Assembly: GCA_001949185.1 (NCBI GenBank)
Contig: BDGG01000002.1
Span: 1,147,481 to 1,211,480 of the forward strand
From: Ramazzottius varieornatus
Lineage: Eukaryota > Tardigrada > Eutardigrada > Parachela > Ramazzottiidae
Direction: 5' to 3'
Length of the DNA stretch: 64,000 nt
Both the position numbers and the translations under genes were made by a program. How positions within the stretch are numbered: position 1 is the stretch's first letter; each line of letters opens with the position of its first letter. Shown piece after piece: positions 55,791 to 64,000 of this stretch. A model generated the notes under the pieces. The model worked only from the letters and a program-made list of their open reading frames with translations, did no database searches and had not been told where the DNA came from.

Positions 55791-55998
55791 CTTCTCTTCG
55801 GGTATACTCGTTTGATGGATTCCTTCGACGAAGGGGAAATCGTCCAAATAAGGCCTGCAAATATTCAAAACAACATGCGTAACTGACCACATCCCGTTCC
55901 CTACTTTTTCTCCCATTACCTATAATCACTAACCCGTCGACCAATTTTCGACAAGCTAGGAGGTCGAGAAGAGGAAGCCATTCTTCAGAATATGTCAC

Positions 55999-57330
55999 TT
56001 GTCAAATACTTCAGAAAAGATGGAAAGTTACGGAAATCCAAAAGCTAATCAACATATTGGCATAGATGTGCCGAGAGGAAACCACACAATGGCTGGTCAA
56101 AGTACACTACGGGAGGCAAACTTGGCAGGCCGATACAACTCATTCTCCCGGTACATCCATGCCAGCCCTGCTAATCAATCAAGAAACAACAATGAAACAT
56201 TCTACTGATTGTTGATTGACACGATACCAAGGAATTTGTGATTCTGCTTGTTACTGTCATGAGAAGGTCCTAGAAAACCACATGCTGGCATCGGAGATGA
56301 TTCAGTCCTTTGAACGCATCGTGATCAGCGATTTAGCGCTAATAATCTCGACAGAGCAGCGGGCAAAATGTTTTACAACAGAATTTATAAAGGATGCCTA
56401 AGGCGTAACCTACTTCGAAGTACTAATGCTGTTCGAATTTAGTAACCTGTTGGTTCGTTGTGCTTGCTTATCAATGCATCCACCGCAGCACCCATGCGCC
56501 AACGCCAGGTTGATTCAGTTCTTGGTCCAGTAAAATGAACGATGAACCCCCCCTCGAAGGAGATTTTCGTAGCTTAGTACCGAAATGCCAACCTTGGACT
56601 GTCGTTCATAGTTCAACACAGGAAAATGAATTTCGTGGTCTCACCTCCTATATAGAATCACGTAGAACAGTTGAGAAATAGTCCAGACCGCTCAGGAGAG
56701 GGACGTTGCAGAGGAAGGCGGTGGTCTTTTATAACCTAGGAAACACAAGTGCAATTAATCTTTCACCACCACGGAGACCACCACAAAGAAGCCCTGGAGC
56801 TTCGTCCATCCCTCGCAGTCAGCTGTCCTCGTGGCTGCTACAAACTGACTGGAACATCAACACTCATGGAAGTTACATGCATATAAATAGCTTACTTGAA
56901 GGTCTTCGGAGAAATGATGCAGTATTGGGTAGCAAAATTCGCTGACATACCGGAAATCCCCGTAAAATTTCTGCAAAATTGAAAATGGAAAATTCGAAAA
57001 TCGCAAATATAGAAACTATCGCAACAGGGGCCACTTTCGGTTTCGGAATTCGGACCCCTTGGTTTGCTGCGTGTCATTGTCCTGTTATGTGGTGTAATTC
57101 ATGTTATATTGTGTTTTATTGTGTAACCTAATTCATATCAGAATTGTCAGTCTACGTAGCGCCAACCCTCGTTTTGCGGAAACGGAACGGATCGCTGCAT
57201 CGCTTGAATGTTGAATCACATGCAATGTGATGCACTTTCCCCCAGTGTCGCCACTTGTTTTCAAGGGTGACCTCACAGCTCACCGTCGAGGGAATTTCGG
57301 AAATCTTGTCACCCACAATCACAATTCACA
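55999..57330. other. No gene recognised
   Basis: Only short overlapping frames are seen. It lies between the 5' end of the nucleotidase gene and the inverted repeat that opens the pogo-like element, and may contain the nucleotidase promoter. Confidence 0.45.
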
Positions 57331-57629
57331 AATACTGTAGAGCTGCAGTACCGCGCCTTTTGGAAATAACGGCGTACAAAATGCGGGCTGACTCAGCGGT
57401 CGCCGCAGATAACATACGATAGGTGAAGAACGCCCATCAGCATTTATGCCGAACGTCGGAAGATCAAGTCATGATCTGCTTTTTTACGAATCATCAATTG
57501 CAGAAATACTCTAACTCGCATCGCACAAGTAGAGAGGCCGGAAATAGAGACGGCAGATTTGATTGGCTTTCGGCAAGCCTGAAGTTTCAACGCGAAGACC
57601 AGCCCACCCGTGCAACGAGCCACTACACA

Positions 57630-58250
57630 GTGAGGTCAGTTGTACGTACGTACCAGGTGCGTACAGTAGAGCACTGGGCCGCAGGTCCAAAAGTACGCAG
57701 TAACTGTGCTGGGCACATTACCAGGGCGCTGTATGCTGCGCTGTGCTGCACAACTTTCATGCCCAGTGGCTAAGCAGCTGTGCTGCAGATACACGTTGAC
57801 CTGGTGCAACTGCGCGGAACGCCGATGTATTGACGTGGTTTGCCATTCAGCCAGCTAAATCGGTAGTCAACCTGGAGAACGTTACCCTGAGTACCGCAAA
57901 GCTGAGACGGCTGACATTCGAATGCCCGAAAACTGTAATTTTTGTTAGTTTTCGGTAGGTGCATCTGCGCGGTAGTCTATGGCTTTCTGCTGCATGCTGT
58001 GCTGTGCCGCACAAATTTCGTCATTTCACGCGCTGTAGCTGTGCTGCAGCACAGCTGCGCCGCAGTGCAGTACAGTGCAGAGCATGCGGCCAGATTCTGT
58101 GCTCTAGCGTGCAGCAGTGTGGACACAATACCCAGTCGAAATTTGAAACGGTTTGGAAAGCCTTGTTCATGTCACAGACTTGTGAATTTCGAATCAATCA
58201 AGTCGTGCTGTATGCATGAGCGCGTAGAATTGCACATGCAGGTGCACGTC
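57630..58250. repeat. GC-rich palindromic subterminal region of the pogo-like element
   Basis: Dense CTGTGCTGCAGCACAGC-type palindromes, related block by block to 28660-29300. Its position between terminal repeat and transposase suggests a subterminal transposase-binding region, which is inference. Confidence 0.65.
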
Positions 58251-58457
58251 GCAGTGCGCTGATTTTATTTCAAGTAAGCCTCCCAGCTTCCCCACGCAGC
58301 GTCTCCATTTCTGGCTTCGCTGCGCAGAAGACATATTATCACATTTCGGAATATCAGAAAGTTTGGAAAGTTTCGCCCGCAGCATCCGACCTGATTTCAT
58401 CTTTCTTTCGCTCCTGCTCACTTGACATCCACGGTTAAACGTCCGAAACGGTGATAT

Positions 58458-60880
58458 ATGAAATCTCATCCGGCTGCCGTTAACGATGGAATGTCCATCA
58501 GGATGGCGGCCGCGAAGTACGATATACCTCCCAAGACTCTGGCCAACAAATTCAACGGAAAGCATCAAAAGAAGGTCGGCTGTTCCAACACGTTCACGCT
58601 TGAAGAAGAGGCGGAAATTAGCAAAATTCTCGTCCGCTGCTCCACGATCGGTGTTCCTCTCGGTAAACGTTCTTTGATCAAGATCGTCAAAGCCATCGCC
58701 ATTGCGAAAGGTGAGTCTGATGTTACTTAAATGTTGATTACACGAAGGATAACCTTCGGGTAGCGTCAACCATATGCTCAAAAGGAATTAACTGACACCC
58801 AACTTCCGGTTGGTAATGCACCAAAGATGACCTTGTTAGCGGTGTTACTTTCTTCTAGGCATGGACTGGGCTAAGTTCACCAATCAATGGTACCGGAAGT
58901 TTCTTCGGAGAAACCGTGAAGTTTCTTTGCGGATGCTGAGCGCGCTGAGCTTCAAAAAGTGTCCGGAATGGACAGCGGCCCGCTGCGAAGAATGGATCTC
59001 GCTTCTTCAGAATTTAAGCGACGAAGGATTTCTTGACAATCCTAGCGGGATCTGGAACCTAGATGAGTCGGGATTTCGGTTGGCGGAACTGTACGACAGG
59101 GTATATGCGGAGAGAGGCGTGAAGGAAGCAGTGGGTTACGTAAAAGGCTCGGAGAGCGACCGAGAGAACATCTCACTCTTGGCTATGGGGGACGCAGCTG
59201 GAAAGATGCTACGTCCGTTGATCCTGTACAAGGAGAAGATGCATATTGAGTCGCACTTCCGAGACACCCACGATGCGTGCTACAATGGGACTTATTATTC
59301 GGGAGTGATGCATACTGACGTTCAGACCGACTTCTGGAGAAAGAATTTCTTTCGTCCATCAAGTGTCCCGAGGTAAGCCTTGTACGCGCACCCGTTTTGG
59401 CGATGATACTTTTACTCTATGAACCTGTCTCCACTTGAATGGCACCAAGGTTAACGTTGTGAGTTTGGTCATATTGCAGAACGTATTGTTTTGCGACGGA
59501 CATTCTTCCCATCTGAGCTGTATCCCCTTTCGGCGGAGTGTTCGGCGGAGTAAAGCAGAAGTGGCACAGTTATCTTCGCAATCCCAGGCTTGACACCACC
59601 ATCGATGTGAGTCATACCCGTGTTTATGATTCGCCGATCTTGTGAACATTGGTGAGTTTGACAAAAGTGTTTTTCTGGATTTCTAGGTTTCTAGCATCAA
59701 CTTCCCTGCTCACATCGTCGAACATTGGAGACCAGATTGTCCACCGTACTCGTTCAACTTAGGTAAGAACTTACTGGCCAAGGTTATCTGGCTATCTGGG
59801 ATGAAGCGTCAGCAGACAGGAAATCCAGCAGTTAAACTAGGGGGAAAAATCCGCCAGATCGTCAACTGACGTTGTCGCTGTTGCTGGGCAGGAACGACTG
59901 GACGTATTGAAAAGGTCCGCAACCGTGCCCTTTTTCTACGAAGTTTCATGGATTATCAGTCAAGGTTGTGCCGAGCACGGACCTGACAAGGAACGCCGTA
60001 GAAAAAGGGCTCAAATTGTGGACCGTTTTATTATCTCGAGCCACCTCTGTTCTTGACGGAAAGCGTATGCTTCTGGGATGAACAACCTTGTCGCGTTTTT
60101 CTGCACAGATTTCGAATGTACTCGTTATGCGGATGTTATCCTACTGAATGCTTTTCTTTTAAGATGGACCGTTGAAAGAAGGATTTCGGAGAACTGGAAT
60201 TTTTCCGTTCAGCGCCAGGCTGCTCAGGGCCACAGTGAATCCTCACTTGGAAATCGTGGAAGAGGCGGAAGTTGGAAGTGACGAGCATTTTGCAGACATT
60301 GCAAAGGTTCTTCGCGAAAAGATTGGCCTGACCGAAGATAAGACAACTAGCTGCCTCTTGAAAATCAAAAGATTCATGACAGGGGAATCGGTAGGCTCCG
60401 TGGTAGCTTTGGAATTTCATAAGAATTTGCTGCGCAGTGCTCGTCAGAAGAAATGACGGGAGAAAGATTCGCGTCTCGATGTTTCCAATGGAAGAATCCT
60501 CACAGAGAGCACTTACATCAGTCCAAAGAAAGCCGCGATGGAAAAGAACAGAGGGAAAGCCAAAGGCTTGAGAAACCGGAAGCGAAACATCGAGGCGGTA
60601 GAGGAAAGCGCGACAGACAGCGAAGATGAAAGCCCCACTAAGCAAGGATACCCACACCAGAGCGACAGAGAAAGACGGCTAAGCAGGTGGCTGCGGAAAT
60701 AGCATGCGACGTCTCTGCACCACCGCCGAACATCAATTCTACGGCGGACGTTCCTGAAGGACACCTTCCGAAGGCCAGAGCAAAACGAGACAAGGCACGA
60801 GCTCCGACCGCTACAGTTCCCATAAAGAAACCTTCCGCGTCTGCTTCAATATCAAAAGCCAAGACGACTTTCCTGCCATA
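58458..60880 (+). pseudogene. Pogo/Tigger-type DDE transposase, probably degenerate
   Basis: Exon 1 (58458-58710) carries a Psq-type helix-turn-helix: GMSIRMAAAKYDIPPKTLAN, then KFNGKHQKKVG. Intron GT-AG to 58859. Exon 2 (58859-59372) carries the first catalytic Asp in GIWNLDESGFRLAELYDR, then DRENISLLAMGDAAGKMLRP. Exon 3 at 59480 shows the second Asp in NVLFCDGHSSHLS, but joining it to exon 2 costs one base. INFPAHIVEHW at about 59690 and EGFRRTGIFPFSARLL at about 60175 are later family blocks. The expected QPLD third acid was not found. A basic, Ser-rich tail spans about 60490-60880 across one more frame break. The family (known) cuts and pastes DNA. A MITE sits in it at 59914-60024. Frame breaks and the missing third acid suggest a dead copy. 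Confidence 0.8.
59914..60024. repeat. GGTCCGC MITE, copy 2, inside the transposase gene
   Basis: GGTCCGCAACCGTGCCCTTT...CTACGAAG pairs with the reverse complement of CGTAGAAAAAGGGCTC...GTGGACC. It has the same length and termini as 38172-38282. Confidence 0.85.
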
Positions 60881-61069
60881 ACTCAAACCTAAAATTTCTA
60901 CTATGAAGTCCAGGTCCAAGAAGAACTAGGCAACAACGGGATCCACACCGCTGTAGTGAAAATTTTGTTGTTTAGCTGTATAATCCGTTTACATGTACCA
61001 TCCGAAAGATGAATCTGGAGGCTCGGATAAGTCTTTCTTTCTCTTTGTCCCGATGGGAACCCGGCAAGC

Positions 61070-61330
61070 AAACTTGGCAAGATCGTTTTTCGAAGTGGCG
61101 CACACTGTCGGATACTTACAGTAAGATCGTTCGCCACGTACGCCGACTATCACCTCGTACAAGATCGTTTTCCCCGTGACGCACTTTTGCTGGTGGTAAC
61201 AATGTAAACATGCGCCACTGAGGAAAAAAACCAAACTCGATAGATCGCTGTTCTCCAGTAGCGCACGTTCCTAGCCTATAACACTGGAAATGTGCGCCAC
61301 TTGGGAAAAAAATCAGACGCAAGATCGCAT
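61070..61330. repeat. AAGTGGCGCAC hairpin repeats, locus 9 (array of three)
   Basis: Three consecutive modules: GAAGTGGCGCACACTG...GTTCGCCACGT; CCGTGACGCACTTTTG...ATGCGCCACTGAGG; AGTAGCGCACGTTCC...GTGCGCCACTTGGG. They are interleaved with AAGATCGTTTTC boxes. This is the longest array in the window and lies inside the proposed pogo-like element. Confidence 0.8.
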
Positions 61331-62111
61331 AATGGGACCAGTGGTGTCATATGTGACATCGAAAGTAGAAAGAGAGTGTCCATGCGACAGGCGCACGTTA
61401 GCGTCTGCCTTGATTTCTACGGTAAATCAGAACAGTTAAAACTTTACCCACTCCTTCTCGGTCGCCTTACGGCTGTAAATGAAATCAGCTGATCTTGACG
61501 GAGCAAGGCAGCCAACAATGCCATCTGCAGAACTTGACTGGGTAAAGTATACTAGTGGAAAAAGTTGGATTTCTCTCCTCGTACTTTTGGACCTGCGGCC
61601 CACTGCTCTAGTTTCCGCATATTTGCGCTGCAGTTTTCTTCTGTATTCGTTGTATGGTCAATGACGTAAGGAGTATTCGCTCCGCCCCAATATTTGTCAA
61701 ACGCAAACAATCAGCCACTGGAACGTGTGGTTCAGCCTCCAGCAAGGCGCGGTACTGCAGCTCTACAGTCTACAGTGTTCACAAAGTTTAGAAATCCTTC
61801 CTCAAATTTCAGAAAATGTGATTCCTCTGTGATTCTTGTGGCTCTTAATTTTCCGTGGTGGACGTAACAGTCCTGCCCTTAGTTTAAGGAGTGAAAGGCG
61901 CTTCAGGACGACAGTCGCCTCCGGTATCTACCTGCCTGCTCATCCTCCACAAAACGAAGGGAGTTCTAAATTAACTTGGTCACGTCGCTCTCTTCTGCTC
62001 ATTCCTTTCCGTTCATCCTTCACCTTTTCCGAGTTCGGAGACGAGACTGCTAAGTGCGTTTGATCAAAAATCTGGTTGCATCTGTTGGGTCTTAATTGAT
62101 GACAATCTGCA

Positions 62112-64000
62112 ATGATGGAAGGGGATTCAGGTAAGCTGCGCAATCCGCATTATCCATTATTTGTTCGTCCTAAATACTTTTTTGGCGCGGCTTCCCTTCT
62201 GTGCATACTCCTGACTTCCAGGGGCGCGGTACTCTTCATCACAAAAGCGCATGGTGAAGAACTTTGATGACAGAGAACGGATCTCAAAAGCGATCAAAAA
62301 TAGATGGAGATCGTTTTCGAACTTTTGTTGCTTTTTCAAATTTCTAACAGTGCCACGTGACTTGCGGCCAAGCCTTGAAGGCGGATAGACCACGTGGCCC
62401 TGAATTCTATTTGGTGGGTGGTATTTTGCTGCGCTGTGTCACGATGGCACGTGTCATTTGTCGGGCTGCTGCCGAATCTGAAGTCACGTGGATGCGCCAT
62501 CTTTGGAACCATGATTGATTAACGTGCACGGTTGTTTATCTCTGTTGTGGTGAGGATTGTTGTTTTCAATTTTTTATCGTTGCAGAACCAGTCGCGAAAA
62601 AGACTGAAAATTCGGAGCCTTCCTCGGCATCATCTCCGTGTGACACCCAATGGTATTTGTCTCAAATAAAGGGTTCGTTGGAGGACGAGAATGTGGACGG
62701 TAAGAAACTAAAGAAAGTGGATTTCTTACGAGTTGATTGTCTTTCTTGATTGATGCAGTGCGAATGTGCAGTACTGTACTGCGAAATGCACCGCTGTATT
62801 TTTCTTTCCTTTTCAGCGGACACGATATCAAGCATCGACTTCAACGAAGATGGCGAGTTTCTGGCCGCAGGAGACAAGGGAGGGAGGATTGTTGTTTTTA
62901 AACGGGACGTTGAGGTAAACAGTGCGGGCGCACCACTGCGCCAGATCAGTACCCGCGCTAATCATTTTGCTCTTGGTTGTTATTACGGCAGGATAGGCTT
63001 CCTCTGTTTCTTTCTTTCATTTTGTCTAACTGTCACAAGGAAGGCGACACAACGGCGGAGAAACTGAATGGCGAGGATCGCAGCGTGAAATACCAGTTGT
63101 AATTCTAATGATGTCGCGAAGGAGCGAAAGAAGGAAGAGGCAACTGCGCCAGTTTTACCACTGTCATTACTTTCCATCACGCAACGCTTTTCTTCCCTCT
63201 TTTCGCAGCACCTACATCGCGACTCGTGCTCAAGGGCCAAAGTGAGGATCGGGAGAAGGACCCAGTGATTCTCTTTAGATTCTCTTTGATCCTTTAGAAG
63301 GCCGTTGCTTACGGGCTCTCTAAGGGATCAAAATGGTCCGGCCGCAAAATCGATTTCCCATCTCTTCACTTTTCGCCCGCCTCTTTCCCCTTCCTCTGCC
63401 CAACTTATTACCTTCAATTAGTAGTGCTACGAAATCTCTTCCCTTTCTTCCTGAACGGCGATTTACTCGATTAGGCCATTCAGTGCTTCCGCTTTGCCCG
63501 ATTACCGCCAAAGCTGAGCTGTCAAGCCATATGAGACACTCTAGTACTGTAGAAATCGTGCTTCTTTCCCATCCAGATAACCAAGGTTGGACCAGATTTT
63601 CTATTTGCACAACCTAATGACGATCTCTTGGCTTTTGTCAGTCCGTGTTTTGTTTCTTTCAGAATAAGCAACCTTTTGGAAGGACGGATTATAATGTCTA
63701 CAGCACCTTCCAAAGTCACGAGCCGGAGTTTGACTATTTGAAGAGCGTGGAAATTGAGGAAAAGATCAACGACATTGCCTGGTTGAAACGACGCAGCCCG
63801 GCGTTATTTCTCCTTTCAACAAACGGTACAAATTTTGCAGCGATGTCCATTGAGCACATTTCGAAGCGCAAAATTGGCATTTCGCATAATATTTCATTAG
63901 TGTTTTGAAAGAGTCCGGATTTTATCCGGGGATTTTACTTTTGCAGATAAGACTATTAAGTTATGGAAGATATCGGAGCGGACGAAGCGCGCAGAAGGGT
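62112..64000 (+). CDS. PPP2R2-like: PP2A regulatory subunit B55 (PPP2R2), N-terminal exons, runs off the window
   Basis: Exons 62112-62130, 62586-62699, 62817-62914, 63663-63825 and 63947-64000 (open) join in frame. The residues [17 protein letters not shown], then [72 protein letters not shown] are the first WD repeats of the B55 family, nearly identical to animal homologues. The subunit (known) is a seven-bladed WD40 propeller that directs PP2A to its substrates. The start is the first ATG of a double ATG (62112); exon 1 encodes only six codons plus one base. Intron 3 is 748 bp, longer than most here. The rest of the gene lies beyond the right edge. Confidence 0.95.

Larger units (their letters stand above)
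57335..61768 (+). mobile_element. Pogo/Tigger-like DNA transposon bounded by inverted repeats (proposed limits)
   Basis: A 23-bp perfect inverted repeat (starting CTGTAGAGCTGCAGTACC) lies at 57335-57357 and 61746-61768. A second inverted pair, 57668-57696 and 61581-61609 (28 of 29 bases, containing GGGCCGCAGGTCCAAAAGTA), is nested in the same order. Between them is a plus-strand transposase gene. The 5' internal part (57.63-58.25 kb) is palindrome-rich and recurs at 28.66-29.30 kb. Similarity appears to continue a little beyond the outer pair, so the true ends and the target duplication are unsure. Confidence 0.65.

Noticed and set aside
55920-55985. Upstream ATG exon (MASSSRPPSLSKIGRR) for the nucleotidase
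   Set aside because: Splicing at its GT donor enters the next exon in the wrong phase for the conserved YREAEHR frame; it is more likely untranslated or part of another transcript form.

Overview
This window is eukaryotic nuclear DNA from an invertebrate animal. Genes are split by short GT-AG introns (mostly 50-300 bp), promoters and 3' ends look metazoan, and the proteins are animal families (sperm-type Na+/H+ exchanger, receptor guanylyl cyclase-type ectodomain, rhodopsin-like GPCRs, IFT54, cytosolic 5'-nucleotidase II, PP2A B55). Compact introns, divergent GPCRs and a DIRS-type element would fit a tardigrade, but that taxon is an inference and no marker gene settles it. There are two assembly gaps (29616-29665, 45086-46076). 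No tRNA, rRNA or CRISPR array was recognised.

Layout. 1-2700: no secure gene, two perfect hairpins and a possible upstream exon. 2738-8724 (+): a 13-exon SLC9C1-like exchanger joining a Na+/H+ exchanger core, a voltage sensor and a cyclic-nucleotide-binding domain. 9.0-12.6 kb: a decayed DIRS-like tyrosine-recombinase retrotransposon. 12.6-21.4 kb: transposon debris, including a 0.9 kb foldback element, MITEs, a LINE fragment, a dead GPCR fragment and a Cys-rich minus-strand ORF. 21.5-30.2 kb (+): a natriuretic-peptide-receptor/guanylyl-cyclase-type ectodomain with its membrane span, interrupted by a 4.5 kb repeat-filled intron. 33.0-34.1 kb (+): a single-exon GPCR. 34.6-42.4 kb: MITEs, a LINE nested in an older repeat, and an inverted-repeat element. 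43.1-44.5 kb (+): a secreted Ala/Pro-rich protein of unknown role, ending 22 bp from the convergent IFT54 gene (44.5-47.8 kb, -, partly lost in the gap). 48.3-51.6 kb (-): two paralogous GPCRs with shared intron positions. 52.3-55.8 kb (-): an 11-exon 5'-nucleotidase II. 57.3-61.8 kb: a pogo/Tigger-like DNA transposon between inverted repeats. 62.1-64.0 kb (+): the first five exons of a PP2A B55 regulatory subunit, running off the window.

The signalling genes do not form an operon or an evident cluster. Together they offer a cyclic-nucleotide source (receptor cyclase type), a cyclic-nucleotide and voltage-gated exchanger, and a ciliary transport protein, but shared function is only an inference. 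The most unusual structural signal is a dispersed hairpin repeat built on AAGTGGCGCAC/GTGCGCCACTT. It occurs at nine loci and sits mostly inside introns of five different genes. Exon models below were built by hand from splice signals, reading-frame continuity and family similarity.
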